A stretch of 64,000 nucleotides of DNA from Leucocoprinus leucothites (taxonomy: Eukaryota > Basidiomycota > Agaricomycetes > Agaricales > Agaricaceae): contig JAACJO010000001.1 of the NCBI GenBank assembly GCA_013368445.1, positions 2,108,001 through 2,172,000 of the forward strand, read 5' to 3'. A model generated the notes under the pieces. That model was not told the origin of the DNA. It worked only from the letters and a program-made list of their open reading frames with translations, and made no database searches. Below are positions 50,745 to 62,623 of the stretch, piece after piece (position 1 is the stretch's first letter; the number at the start of each line of letters is the position of its first letter). Both the position numbers and the translations under genes were made by a program.

Positions 50745-51363
50745 AGTCTTTTGACCCGTTTCACCCTTGATGAGCGCAACAAAAAAAGTGTGACAAAGGA
50801 TATATCACAGCGTGACCTATTTGTGGGACTAGGCGTCTGTTAAGTCTTACATATTGATTTGGCTACCTAAGATTAGATTACTTGACACCCAATAGGACTA
50901 GCTCACATAGGCGCACACGCCTCATGATTCGGCTGGTTGGCCAGGAACCGTGGTGTTTGCCATCGCAGACCGTATTTATCAGTTATTGGAAGATGGGCTA
51001 CAAGTGTATCGTACTATTATGCAAATATAGCGGCTATTTATTACCAAAGTTGACCAAAAAAAAAACAAATATTTCTGCTATACCACCTTACGAGTAGGCG
51101 GCGTGAGATCCTGATTCCCATTTACAAGACGATTAGGAGAACGTGAACATCGGTGACACCCCTGCATTCGACACGTTTCTTGCAGCTTTGTCTAGCCTTT
51201 GGGGCGGCCTTGTACAACTAATCAACTTGAACGGGTATACGGCATCCTCCTGGGTGGTCAGCGGCTCTTGGGTCTTGATGTCCTGGATTGCTGATAGGAT
51301 CTGGAGGTGATAACAGAGCACCGGGAATTCGTGCCTCGCTAGCTTTGCCCAAGTTTGAGTTTA
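50745..51363. other. intergenic, little content
   Basis: About 620 bp upstream of Imp4. Only short frames occur, for example 51133-51321 (-), which could be a downstream exon of the weak orphan on its right. There is an A run at about 51056-51065. Confidence 0.4.
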
Positions 51364-51807
51364 TTACCCGAATGAGAAGTAATCCACACAAGAAGACGGA
51401 CCCAGGTCACCTGCATCGGAGCTGGCTCCTATGTCTTCAGAGGGTAAGAACTGATGCTGCAAGTCAAGAAAACAATACTCACCACCTTCGGTATTTGGGG
51501 CAGGGATGGAGAGGGAAGAGCCGTCACTAAGCTCCAGCGACGCCCCAGGAATATGCCGACTACAAAGCTGCAGCCAACCCGGAGAAAAGCAAAAGTCGAC
51601 AGTTCTCAGCTCTTCGTCAAGCGAAAATCTGTGTCGAAATGTAAAACCGCCACCAGGATAACTGATGGTCACATTCAAAGGCAGATAGATGGAAGTGGGA
51701 AGTATTGCAACACTATGAAGCCAACGGGCAGATACTCGAGACTCTATAATACTCGGGTTATAGAGACCCCGGCCAGGATGCCCAAGCACTGAGACGGAGA
51801 ATGACAT
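51364..51807 (-). CDS. weak hypothetical gene
   Basis: I do not recognise it. The frame is open for about 190 codons; the first ATG within it is at 51807 (MSFSVSVLGHPGRGLYNPSI), giving about 147 residues to the stop at 51364. Segments such as ISYPGGGFTFRHRFSLDEEL and TVDFCFSPGWLQLCSRHIPG look protein-like. A donor-like gtgagt near 51485 and acceptors downstream suggest that the 3' end may be spliced. It lies 245 bp beyond the stop of ATE1 on the same strand. It may be a real orphan or a chance ORF. Confidence 0.3.
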   Translation of the reverse strand: MSFSVSVLGHPGRGLYNPSIIESRVSARWLHSVAILPTSIYLPLNVTISYPGGGFTFRHRFSLDEELRTVDFCFSPGWLQLCSRHIPGASLELSDGSSLSIPAPNTEGGEYCFLDLQHQFLPSEDIGASSDAGDLGPSSCVDYFSFG

Positions 51808-52052
51808 GAACGTTATAATGATACCTGCGGAGGAGACCGGAGGCAGAAATATCAGATTGGGTGAAACAATTAGGATACATAACTCTCCAGGAGGAGCTCT
51901 AATAGTATAAACCTCCTTTCCTTTGTCTGAATTCCTTGGCCCAATATCTCGGCATTGCAATTCTAAGTTTCACCTCCTTACTCCGTGTGGATGTCCTGCT
52001 TCAGATAATGAAAGAGCATCCATAGTTCATCCATCCAGATGTGTCGAACCCT

Positions 52053-54065
52053 TCATAAAGAAAATATCACATCCTGGAGAAGCTCTGTACCCAACCCCTC
52101 AACACAAGCTTCGTATTCCTCTCGAACATTGTCATACTCCCACAGGCGCGTGCGCTGGTACAAAAACTCGTCAGAGTGCAGGCTGCACATTAATCTAGGG
52201 GCTACTCACGTGTACTGGTACAATGAACTTGCTTGCATTCGGGGATCGACCTGGAGCCATGACGCGAATGCTATCGAGGACAGATATATCAAGAATCCGT
52301 GGTGGTTTGACATCTGAATTATTTGTTTCGTCAGTGATCATAATATTGGAACTTTTCCAGGCACAAATTCACTCAGGAGACTATTAGGTGGGCTGCCCTG
52401 TATAGAATGCTCTGGCTTCGAGAAGCATGCATATCTGTTTTGTTCCAGGAGGGGTTTACATGTTCCTAGCGGGAACCATTCACAACTCTCCTGTGGATTC
52501 GATGGTTCGTCGGTGAGAAAGATGAAGTCAACGAGGCTCGAAAAACAGCCTGACCGGATCTAAGAGGTAGGACGGGGCGTACTCTCCCTTGTACCTCATC
52601 TTTTGACAAGAATAGATATAGAAACCTGCAAAGGCTCAGTTTTGGGATGAAGAAGAGCGGTAAAAATTTCACCCATGTAAAGAAACTTCATATTCGATAT
52701 ACCAGCGTCATAAATCTCCCTTGCGAGGGAGATCTCTCTCAGGGCACTGAGCTGAATAATTATCAATGACTTGGCGTAGCGTACAGTCAAAGAACCAACC
52801 TTTCCAAAAGAAAACTGCCCCCATGCATTATCATACATGAAGTAAACGCTCGAAACGCAATAAGGAAGGATATCAAGCACTGCCATGGCTATAAGCTTTC
52901 CGTCTAGCCGGTAGAGCTGGTGATATGATCCATATTTCTTGGGTAGGTGATCTGGCGGTGGCGAAGGGTAGGGAATAACCTCCGTCTGAAAAGATATTAA
53001 TGCCTAGAGGGAACAAGGAAAGGAAAACCAAACCTGTAGTGGAGTGGTGACCAGAAACCTCTCAAACCCTCCAGGTGTGTTGTCGAAATCATGGTGGACG
53101 TCGTGTTGGTATTTGACAAAAAGCCCATACTTTTCATCGGTAAATGAAGCAGGTTCAAGCACGATCTACAGCAATTCAGAGTCAGACGGAGATAAGTGTA
53201 ACTAGAACGGAGTATGTTTCACCTCAAACCTATGAGCAGGGTGTTCTTTGGATTGGAACGAGGCTTCTGCAGCATGAATAGACTTGATAAGGTCAAACGT
53301 CTGTTCCTTGCCCTTGGGCTTATGTTTCCTAGCCAAAATCGAAGCGTCGCATCGTGATTTGCCCTGTGACCATGAGAAAATGGAGGCACCAGGGACTCAC
53401 TTTGAATCCGTTTCCAAGTCCGTCATTTCGACGTCTCGCCCTTTCAACACAAATCGATCCCACCTGACCCGGGACTTCCTTCAGGATGGTCCACTGACAA
53501 GATGAATACGGCATACCAACCGATTGATAATCTTGCGCTGACTCTTCGAGGGTTTGAATTTAAGTGCATCAAGCCTCAGCGAGAGACGCAGATAAATACG
53601 ACGGGTTTCCACCTGGTAGCTGGCGGCGACAGGAACATACCTTATGGTATATTGTGGACAGCAAGAAGTCCGTAGATCTGGTTTGTAGCACCATTCCCCT
53701 AGAATCGGGCGTGCAGGTAAGTGGACAACATTGTTGAATTCAAAAGGACAGTAAGGGCGTGTCTAATCTCCCACCTGAGCGTCTCCAGCCCCTATCTATC
53801 ATCTTCTGATAGACCTATGCAACATAAACATGTAAAACCTTGGTGATAAACCTACATCTCTTAGATTATAGCGTGAAGCACGCACCTCGCATGTCAACCT
53901 TGATGCATTCAAACCCGAGGAATGGTAGCTCGAATACTCTTCTGATCGTTTGCCTGGAGGAGAGCAGTATCCGCATGGACTCTGTCTACGACCAGACGGC
54001 GTGCCGAGTGATTTGATCTGTTCCGCTTCGTTTTCAATGAATACAATGTATTGTGTCGAGGCCAT
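52053..54065 (-). CDS. ATE1: arginyl-tRNA-protein transferase ATE1
   Basis: Transfers Arg from Arg-tRNA to N-terminal Asp/Glu in the Arg/N-degron pathway. The N-terminal ATE domain has SPCGYCSPPGKRSEEYSSYH, MIDRGWRRSG and CYKPDLRTSCCPQYTI, which holds the conserved Cys clusters (CGYC and CC) that bind a metal cofactor. LDALKFKPSKSQRKIINRWD and RFVLKGRDVEMTDLETDSK follow. The C-terminal domain shows RFLVTTPLQ, LPKKYGSYHQLYRLDGKLIA, MAVLDILPYCVSSVYFMYDN, LSALREISLAREIYDAGISN and KFLYMGFYIYSCQKMRYKGE. The end is VREEYEACVEGLGTELLQDV before TGA at 52053. There are at least ten introns, one (53464-53520) with a GTTGGT donor. The ATG at 54065 is the first in frame, upstream of the Cys motif. Confidence 0.92.
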
Positions 54066-55458
54066 GAAAGGTAGGGACGAGGACTGGAACCAGAGCTGTG
54101 ACTGAGGGTTTGTACATATCGCGGCTACCTGAAATTGATTGATTGATTGATTGAATTTTATACATACCTGGCGTATGTAGGATTCCTGACGCTGATTTCT
54201 GCGAACTTACCGATAATCGCTGCGCGTCTCCACCCAGCCCTGCGCACTCGAGACCTTTCTTGGTTTATGAGTGGACTCAGTACCTTAAAGCGCCCACTGA
54301 ACTAAGCAATCGCTACAGTGGACAGCACGAAGGAGATTATGCCTAGACTAAGTTCCGGCGACTATCTTGCCTCCCTCTTTTGAGTCTACTCAGTTGAACA
54401 TTTTGACAGGATGCATCAAGTATGGCACCTTCCGAGTCTTCATCTGAACATCTGGTGATACTATAAATACAACTCAATACTCCAGCCCCTCGCTGCGTCT
54501 AGGTTTGGAAAGTATGGCTCTCGTCCTTTTTGCTACTTCTTAGTACCCAGAGCCCCCTTTTAACAATGTTTGCGGTACAGTGTAGAACGAGCCCGTTCCC
54601 GGTTGCGGTTCTAGTGTCGATTTGGTGCCTCTGGCGTGTGGCGTTTCCCATTATATTCGGCTTGGATCACTTAAATGACAAGACTGAATACTCCGTTAAA
54701 TACTCCACCCGTCGGATGGCCGACTAGTAAGACGAGAGAGCATTTTGGTCTTGAGCGTTTGTGACACCTCCCTCACACCTCCCTTGTGGTGCCTTGGTCA
54801 CACAACCCTTGGCACACGCTTCAGTACTTTGAAGTCCTCCCCTGGTTCGTTTATACAAGGTTCCTAAAAGGGAAATTCTGCAGTGTGTGTGATCTCATTA
54901 GATCTCATGTCGCTCTCAGTCACATACTTCTGCCTGTTTGAAAGTCTGGGTAACGAATGATTGAACCTGGTCAATGGCTACCATATTCAGAAGGTTTATC
55001 ATCCTGAGAAATCAAGCAGATTTGTTATACCTTGCAAACGATGTCATTTATGAATCATACCGTGCCTCAGGCCTTTAGCCCCGTTGCTATGCAGCCGAGA
55101 CACTGAAAACTAAAACGTTTCATTCTAATGTAACTGGGAGCCTCATGACCGAACGATATGCATCATCATGGCTCCACGCCTACCAGTTGTACCTACGTCT
55201 CGATCTAGCTAATTTGAATGGCCACGCGCCCCTTTGACTCCATCTTGGTCACTGATGCAACTTACTTGCTTGCACTTCCAATTCATGAAACAGCATATTT
55301 ATATCCGGGTCACCGAGTTCAGTGCACAGTCGGATAAATAGCCTTTGCCACAGGCTGCTTGTCCTTTAGACTTGACCCACTCCTTCGACCCAAAGCTCCT
55401 TTCTTCACCTCGTTGCTCACTTGCAGGTCCAGTTGTTATTATCAATTGCAGTTTCACA
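54066..55458. other. 1.4-kb intergenic region
   Basis: No supported gene. It carries a short GATT tandem repeat at about 54137-54155 and several short chance ORFs. It forms the divergent promoter area between ATE1 and the small basic protein gene. Confidence 0.45.
54137..54155. repeat. GATT microsatellite
   Basis: Four to five copies of the tetranucleotide GATT (gattgattgattgattgaat) in the ATE1 upstream region. Confidence 0.7.
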
Positions 55459-55871
55459 ATGGCCGAGACTAATATGATGGTGAGCACGGACCCCTTGGAA
55501 CTTTTCCTTTGACCAAATGAAAGGATAGACCGAGTCATCAACCGAACCATCGACTCAATCATCGGCCGACTCATATCGGGGCAACGGCAACGATACTTTC
55601 AAGTCAAAAAACAAGGGTGATGATAACAAAGTAAGTCTGCTAGGTTTATCGTCACCTGTCCCATGACCCTCTGAGATCCTCATGTTCCCTCTCTTTCCCC
55701 TCGCGGCAGCAAATCGAGACAAAGCTAGATGGCCGCCGTAAGCAAGGCATACATGTTGCCAAAAAGCTTCGAGACCGACGCAAAGACGAAGCTAATCAGA
55801 GGAGACCATGGGGCCGACAGAAGGCAGCGGGGGACCTTCACAAGCTTTTAACTTCGACGGATGCTCGCTGA
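55459..55871 (+). CDS. small basic protein, unknown
   Basis: I do not recognise it. Three exons join in phase 0: MAETNMM, then TESSTEPSTQSSADSYRGNG with FKSKNKGDDNK, then QIETKLDGRRKQGIHVAKKL with RDRRKDEANQRRPWGRQKAA and a short end to TGA at 55869. The product is about 100 residues: an acidic/serine N-terminus and a strongly basic helical C-terminus that could bind nucleic acid or be nuclear. Splice signals are good: gtgagc with a tag acceptor, and gtaagt with a cag acceptor preceded by a CT-rich tract. The leader before the ATG is also CT-rich. The absence of stops and the clean phase support a real gene; function is unknown. Confidence 0.6.
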
Positions 55872-56071
55872 GTGCATCTTGGGGAATGGGATTTTAGCTC
55901 AAAAACGGGACGGCCACAGATATTTGAGTTAACTGTGTATTATTCTCGTCTTACCACCACCCATATCCAGTCAGCCATTGTAGAATGTTTCAAGGGATAA
56001 ACTGTGCTATAACTATTAGATCCAATTTTGAATTCCCCCCAGCAGGGAAACGAATGAAAACATACTCTCAT

Positions 56072-56382
56072 TCAACTGTTACCATCCCCATCGTCTGTCA
56101 CATCAGGTTTCTCAGACACCGCAACAGCGCCAACCGTAGCCTCTAAGTTGTACTGTACATTCTTCCTGTACTTGGTAGCAAGGTCGGCGGCAGTCTTCAC
56201 TCCGCTATTCGCTCTCAGTATCTCCTCTAAACAGTGATTAAGCTCGAGTATCATTTCAGTGCATTTGGACTGACAATCATTTAGAGCTAATGTGAGATAA
56301 GGTGAGGGATAAAAACCCATACAGTGTTCTTCACAATACGCTCGAGGAGCACTGCTTGCCTTTCGGCATGCGGGTTCTCCAT
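56072..56382 (-). CDS. DAD4: DASH complex subunit Dad4
   Basis: Subunit of the DASH/Dam1 ring that couples kinetochores to spindle microtubules. Exon 1, from the ATG at 56382, encodes MENPHAERQAVLLERIVKNT. A 54-nt intron (gtatgg...gtcag) is removed in phase 0, and exon 2 continues SKCTEMILELNHCLEEILRA, KTAADLATKYRKNVQYNLEA T. The MENPHxxxQ start, the ERI-x-N heptads and the closing YxxxVQYNLEAT block are diagnostic of Dad4. Length is 85 residues against 72 in yeast; the extra part is an acidic tail VGAVAVSEKPDVTDDGDGNS. A longer frame that reads through the intron from a GTG codon hides the correct start. Confidence 0.88.
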
Positions 56383-56658
56383 GATGTCCTGGGTGGGTTG
56401 AGGTGGTGGTTGTAGTGAGGGAAGACTGACAAGACACGTCGCGACGCGTTACACATTACATCATATCTTCTCAGGTTTCAAGTCAAAAGAACCGTGATCT
56501 CAGCGTCAAACATAAAATACAAATGGATATTGCGGGGAACTTTAAGAAATGTAATGGCTGCTCGAGGCGGTAATGTAATAAGCTGGTGCACAGTCGCATC
56601 ACGAAAAGCAAGGAATAGCTGCGAAGAGATCATCATCATCAAGAAGGAGACCGGAAGA

Positions 56659-58404
56659 CTAGCCCCATCCATCCCATCTCCCAAATCGCCTATACTCCTG
56701 TAAGACACAATCCCTGCTCTCTTTCTCTTTCTCTTTTCCCTTCTCCTTGCCCTTCTCTGCACTTCTGAATGTCGACACCGAACCACCGCGTCTCGACATT
56801 GCTTTCGGCGGCGATCCATACGCCACCGAGCCAAACCCTCCAGGACCTAAAGGACTGGGTCCCGCACCCTGTCCAGAAACTCTTCTTCCGAGGCCACCAG
56901 CAACCATACCAACAGACTCCCTAGAACTTCCGCTGCCGCTTCCTCCACTTGCACTCCCACTGCCACCGCCGCTTTCCCGTTTCTTGTCTTTGCCTTTGGT
57001 CGGCAATGATAGGCGATACCAGCCACCAAGATACGTCAATGCGATTAACTGCCATTCCAGCACTCCGGAATCACTTCTTACGCCGCCACCACCTTCAGTC
57101 GTTTGTTGATGGTCCTCTGTGGCAACTTGTACCCAGCCGACTACACATCGTTCTTCCGCAGGTACGTCTGTGTCTTTTACTACGGGTGCGGAAGAAAGCG
57201 AGGATGAGGATACAGCAGGGCGAGTTGATGAAAGGGAAATGTGTGATGATTGTACGGGGACCCGGTATTGTGCGTAGGACCACTCCGATTCGAAATATTT
57301 GGGTAGAGGGATAAATGGTGTGAGTGGTGAGAAAGTTGATTGTCGGTTACTGGATTCTGCTTTTAAGAGACGATCAAAAGCAAGCAATGTAACACTCACG
57401 ATGTCCCAGAAACCCCTAAAGAGAATACGTGGATGGTTCCTTTATCACTCCATACACAAACCTCCTTTTCGTCAGGTCTAAACGCAACACCATAAATCTC
57501 AGCCTTATCTGTTCCTCGCCGCAGCTCCTTGACTTTCATCCCAGTGGAAGTGTCCCAAATTCTGACCAAAGTCCCTTTAGAAGAAGTTGTAGCAATTAGT
57601 CGCCCAGAAGCTGTCAATGTTAGTGTCGTCAAAGCAGTGGAATGTGCAATAATTGGGGTCGTAGACTTGGATGTGTGTGTGGTTGAGGTGGCCGCTGGAG
57701 GTTTCTGTGGCACAGGTTTGATATTCGGTGGTGGATTTCGTGATTTGGGTTCCGGGCATGGTGGTAGATGGATCAACTGAACATGACCCAATTGTCTCCC
57801 TGCGATAGCAAGTAAGGTTGATCTAGGAGCTGTAGCCATTGCCAGTAAACCTGATGTATTATCATTATTATCAGCTTGACACGTCTGCAGACGACGATAT
57901 ATCTCACCTCTGGGGTTATCACCTGTCTCATACTCGGCATACTTCTTTATTCCGTTAGCAGGACCGCCAATTTGGAACGCTACTACTCTCCGTCTCAGGG
58001 CAACGGCTAACCAGCCTCTACGTGATGCCAGTCCTCTCACTTGGGACTTAAATTCAAGCTCAGCAACTTCCTTGCCAAGTGCGTCGTCCCACACGACTAC
58101 TTTGTTCGGTGGGTACAATGGACTCCTTCCCCCGCCTACGAGGAAGAGAAGATTTGTCGTATGTAGCGGTAGGACGTGGGACAATGTGCCGTTGGAAAGT
58201 TCTGCACCGACAATGCGTAAGTCGAGGCGAAACGCAAACAAATCGGAACGCACCTCGTTTCCGGACGAGCTCCAAGGGCCAACTTCTATACACCGCAAAG
58301 CCCTCGTGTGTCGACGCAGTGAATATGGTGGCGTCAGCGTCAAATCGTGCATCGAGGATGTGCACAGGTCTTGTCGAAGATATTGAGTGCCGTGCGAGAT
58401 TCAT
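56659..58404 (-). CDS. PROPPIN, WDR45/Hsv2-like WD40 protein
   Basis: Phosphoinositide-binding beta-propeller of the Atg18/WIPI family, acting in autophagy or endosome function. It begins MNLARHSISSTRPVHILDAR, then TIFTASTHEGFAVYRSWPLE. LSNGTLSHVLPLHTTNLLFL, NKVVVWDDALGKEVAELEFK and SQVRGLASRRGWLAVALRRR follow. The lipid-site motif is LRRG in VKELRRGTDKAEIYGVAFRP, as in the WIPI3/WIPI4 branch where Atg18 has FRRG. DKGTIHVFSL comes next. The last blade is interrupted by a long Gly/Ser/Lys-rich loop (KGKDKKRESGGGSGSASGGS...), and the closing strand is DCVLQEYRRFGRWDGWG. At about 540 residues it is longer than WDR45 because of inserts. At least four introns. The family is certain; the paralogue (Hsv2 versus Atg18-like) is inferred from LRRG. 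Confidence 0.85.
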
Positions 58405-58824
58405 GGGGTATTACGAGGACATGGTCTACAGGCTCGAAGGAGTAGCAAGTTGGGTGTGCGGTGTATCACTGTGGGTGACATGTCCAAATCGGGTCACTCT
58501 CACTCTCATTAACCTTACACGCACATCCGGATCCGGCATCCCAGGACAAAAGCAGCTTGCATTCAAACATATTTATACAGCTTGCAGCATGCATCACAGA
58601 AACAAAAAATAATGCTGTGTATCCCAAGACAAGCAGAAGAAGAGATAGGAAAAGGGCCCCGGACCACACGGAATAACAAGCAAAACAATAGACAGCAAGT
58701 CAAATCAAGGACAACAAAGGGATCTCGAGAAGATAAAAGCTTAGATGATTCAGAAATAAAAGAGGGCGCATGGAGGTGCCCACGGGCACTTTCCCCCGCC
58801 GCCACAACACCTGGTATACTAGTA

Positions 58825-60256
58825 TTAAACCTTTGAACCTCCTGCCACCCTCACACTCCCGGTATTCGTGATATTGGTCGGATTCCACGTCTTGGGGGGT
58901 CGTAAATCCACATGCGCAAGCCTCTGTCTCACGGCTTTGAACTCCATTTCCTCCATCTGGTTCTGTGCCATCAATGCAGCTCGAGCTTCAGCCTGCCTCT
59001 GCAACTCCGCTTCTGATTCATCAGAGAGATAATCCGTGAATCCCCCATCTGAAGTCACAGTGCTATCGCTTAATGATCCGGACCCACTGCTCGGGCCATC
59101 ACTGCTCCCGCTACTTGACCGACTATCATCCTCCTTTGGCTTTGATGTCCGGGGTGATGTTATACTGATAGGAGACGACTGCTTAGGAGACGACTGGAAC
59201 GGCTGATCGAGTGCACGTCCAGATGTAGAAGACAGTGCAGTAGAGCGAGTAGTAGGCGAAGAAGACATGGGTGAACGACGCCGTACAGATCCATCATGAG
59301 CCTTATCTCCACTCCTAATTGGAGCGCCAGCACTGGAAGAGGCAGCGCTATTTCTCCGAATGTTCAACACTCGTCTCGGCGAAGGTGCCGCAATCTCGCT
59401 CTCGAGACTCTTGCTAATATTGGAGGGAGATGATTGGGACGATTTTGTACCCTCGCTCCTCTTCTCCTTAATGGGACTCTCCCCAAAATCAGGTATGGGT
59501 TGTCGGTGTCGGTGTCCATGGTGACCTTCAAGGGTCGACGGTGACTTTGGTGATGACGAGGACACACTCCCGGTTGTACTCCTGACGCTTCCCAGGGCCG
59601 CCACACTCTGCTTCGGACTTCCTTTGTTCCCTTTAGTGGGGATCGCGATCGCCGTTGGGGTTCTTTCTTTTGAAAAAGAATTGGCGCGGCTTCCATTCGG
59701 AGGACGGGGTGGTGTAGCGCTACCGTTATTCACCGGAGGAGATGAAGATTTGGCAGGAGGTGGTGTAGCACGGCGGGAGGTGGGAGACGCAGCCGCAATG
59801 GCATCAAGCACATGTCGAACGTCTGGCGGGATAGTAACATTGAAGACGATGTTGACAGCCTTCCAATCTACTGCAGAGATCAACTTAAATTCACATTTTT
59901 GTGGTGGGCGACAGCAGCCAGGCCAGCCGTTGTTGTTGGCAACAGGGTCTTTCTGCTGAACAAAGCTGGCCCACTTGGGGCGGATGAGCTCCGGCAGAGA
60001 TAGAGAGGGCGGACAAGCACACCTTGCACCAGCCGCACCCATTGAAGGACTCGACTGTGAAAGGCGTGAGTAGGATATGTAGTAGCTGTTGAATAGACAT
60101 GCCTTCTGCATTCTTGAGATAGAGAACGTCAAAACGGGGATGCACGATGCGGTTACGGCATATCTCTCGCCTGTGAGGACACTTTGGATGAGGAAAGACT
60201 TTGCACATGGGGCAAAGCTTCACAGTGAGGTCGACAGAGCCGCATGGGTAGCACAT
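58825..60256 (-). CDS. Cys-rich N-terminal, Ser/Pro-rich protein, unknown
   Basis: I do not recognise the family. The N-terminus is cysteine-rich (MCYPCGSVDLTVKLCPMCKV, FPHPKCPHRREICRNRIVHP), with paired cysteines and histidines suggesting zinc binding. FDVLYLKNAEGMSIQQLLHI and FNGCGWCK follow, and then after an intron WASFVQQKDPVANNNGWPGC CRPP. The next region, VDWKAVNIVFNVTIPPDVRH, leads into about 270 residues of Ser/Pro/Thr/Arg-rich disordered sequence with many SP sites, and a closing helical part AELQRQAEARAALMAQNQME and RQRLAHVDLRPPKTWNP. The last exon is over 900 nt. SP/TP density suggests phosphorylation, as inference. It starts 119 bp from the divergent Frq1 gene. Confidence 0.7.
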
Positions 60257-60375
60257 CTGGGCAGGAGCAAGGCGAGAGCCTCGAGGTCCGTATTAATATC
60301 GTTATTTATTTAATTTCACACACTCCTTCTCCGTCACTGCACAGCCCTGATCCCGGCTTCTTTCCTTCTGCAACC
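60257..60375. promoter_or_regulatory. compact bidirectional promoter, Cys-rich gene / Frq1
   Basis: 119 bp between two divergent start codons. It contains an AT-rich block (atatcgttatttatttaatt) and a CT-rich leader on the Frq1 side. Confidence 0.5.
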
Positions 60376-61341
60376 ATGGGCAAGTCTCAAAGCAAACTCT
60401 CCGCTGAGCAACTAGCAGACCTCCAGAAGAATACCTACTGTACGTATCTTCTTGTAGAACCGATTTTAATCTCACATAAGTGCAGTTGACAAGAAGGAAC
60501 TACAGCAATGGTCTGTTTAGTCACCGGATACCCGTCGCATCCATTCACAGCTCTTCAGGTACAAAGGATTTCGCAAGGATTGCCCATCTGGCACCCTCGA
60601 TAAGGCAGAGTTCTCGCGGATATACAAGCAATTCTTCCCCTTTGGCGATCCGGCAGAATTTGCGGACTATGTGTTCGACGTATTCGACGAGAACAAGAAC
60701 GGAACCATTGATTTCAAGGAGTTTATCTGCGCACTGAGTGTCACAAGCCGTGGTCGGCTCGACGAGAAGCTTAAATGTGTGTCTAATATTGCTCCCCCAC
60801 TCCACGCACATTGCACGATCTGATCTCGCTTTCGCCATCCCGTTCCACTCAATTGAATCCAGGGGCATTCCAGCTATACGATATCGATAAAGACGGCACG
60901 ATTACCTACGACGAGATGCTGCAGATCGTGAAATCAATCTATAGGATGACTGGTGAGATGGTTAAGCTGCCCTCGGACGAAGACACCCCAGAGAAAGTGC
61001 GTAGCCTCACTTCCAATCCCCAACCCCGCTTCGAGACGCCTGGGCGTCTGATGGTGCTGGCCTGATCCAATATCCATGCGCACGCCACGCCTATGTCATA
61101 TTTAGCCGCGCGAGGCGGTGCAGCAGCTGACACGATTATCTCCCTTTGTTCTGCAGCGCGTGGAAAAGATCTTCAGAAATATGGACCGAAATAAAGACGC
61201 GAAACTGACTTTTGAAGAATTTGTGGAGGGTAGCAAACTGGATCCCACTATCGTTCAGGTGAGCTATAAATAGCAATATACGGAAGGATGACGCACTCAG
61301 GAGATCGGCAGGCTCTATCCCTGTACGACGGCCTCGTGTAG
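60376..61341 (+). CDS. FRQ1: frequenin / neuronal calcium sensor Frq1
   Basis: N-myristoylated EF-hand protein that activates phosphatidylinositol 4-kinase Pik1. [20 protein letters not shown] has the myristoylation Gly2 and the Pik1-binding type N-terminus. [20 protein letters not shown] is the degenerate first EF hand (Cys-Pro). The functional loops are [26 protein letters not shown] and [13 protein letters not shown]. It ends [10 protein letters not shown], the family C-terminus, which appears only when the last acceptor is taken at about 61310. There are four introns. Length is the usual 190 residues. In the fourth EF loop, Lys-Leu replaces the usual Gly-x at the centre, so its calcium affinity may differ. 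Confidence 0.93.
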
Positions 61342-61494
61342 GCTCTAGATGCTCAATTTCGCTTTTACCTGTCTATCCCCTTTCGCTTGTGGATAATTTC
61401 GACTTACTGACTACGCCCCTTGTATGTTGCACCTCGAGGCCCCGAATATCACAAATATATAATTGTAGGAACCGAAATGCACACCGGGTTAAGA

Positions 61495-62623
61495 CTATAC
61501 AAACGGCAACTTGCCGTATTTTCTCAATACCCGATCTTCGACATCCTCTCCGATCCATTTGTAAAATCCCTCGTCAAACTCAAGGTTTTCCTTCTCCTGC
61601 TTGAAGAGCTTGTTGTAATCTTGGGGAACAGCTGGGGACGTAGTAGCCATATTCGGCATGCCTGTCATCTGTTGCAAATCTACCCCCGTGTCTGAGAGCA
61701 TATTAAATTACTGGTGTCGTACAATGAGCATTAGCACTCACCTTCATTGCCCAAAAGCAGCCGATATACACCGTTCAACCCAAAGAAGTTGAGAAAATAC
61801 CACGACAAGGATGAAACCCATCTTGTATCCATGTCAGGTGTTGAAATGCCTCGCTGCATCATGGGCTTAAACCCCAGTGTCAGGGGAAATGGGAGCTTGA
61901 CTAGGGAGGTAGGAATAAGAAGACATCAATGAAAAAAAATCCACCTAGGAGTTCTCGTACTTACTAGCAACAAAGCCCGAAAAGAAGAAATTCACCCAAC
62001 CCATAATCACCATCTGCGGGATCATGACAACCGTTTGGGTCTTGAACTGAGCCATCATATTATCCATCTGGCTCGGGTCTGAGAATAAGCTTGGGGCTTG
62101 CGGAAATTCGGGCTCGTCTGAATCGGTACCGCCCTTGGTGACTTTTTTGGGTGCTGGCGGTCCATCTTTAAGATAGACGGAATCTGTAAAGGCTTGTTTG
62201 AGGTTTTGTGAAATGGTATGATAGAAGGGTGGGGCGAGGGGAGAGTGTGCGGCAGTTGCACGAAGAAGTTGTGAGCGTGTTAGGGCGCGTCTAGAAGTAC
62301 CAATTATATTCCAGTGTGCAATCGTGTGCAAAGAGAAGACGTACTGTTCACGAATCTGTGGTCGTGTCTGTGGCTTTGGTTTGTTCTGAAGTAGAAGTAA
62401 CACATAATGACGCAGAACGCCAACTAATATCTGGAACCAAGAAACGCTTCGCCTTAGTAAGTGAAATTGAGGCAAGGACACGTAAACGTACCATGACCAG
62501 ACTTATAGGAAATAGGACCCAGTCCCGGATAGACGGGTCTAGATACAGTGACGTCCTGGTTGTAATTCACAATCATCAGTATTTTCAGTATTGAAGAAGA
62601 AATAGGACATACGCGCTGGCCAT
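61495..62623 (-). CDS. EMC3: ER membrane protein complex subunit 3 (EMC3)
   Basis: Core insertase subunit of the ER membrane protein complex, of the YidC/Oxa1/Get1 superfamily. The start is MASA, then, across an intron, [20 protein letters not shown]; the [14 protein letters not shown] block is diagnostic. [20 protein letters not shown] follows. [35 protein letters not shown] and [20 protein letters not shown] with [14 protein letters not shown] come next, then [40 protein letters not shown] and VYRLLLGNE. The cytosolic tail ends [17 protein letters not shown]. About six introns. The ATG at 62623 is just 151 bp from the divergent Vti1 start. Confidence 0.92.

Noticed and set aside
56747..57314. 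Plus-strand ORFs opposite the PROPPIN gene
   Set aside because: Shadows of Gly/Ser/Pro-rich coding sequence on the other strand.
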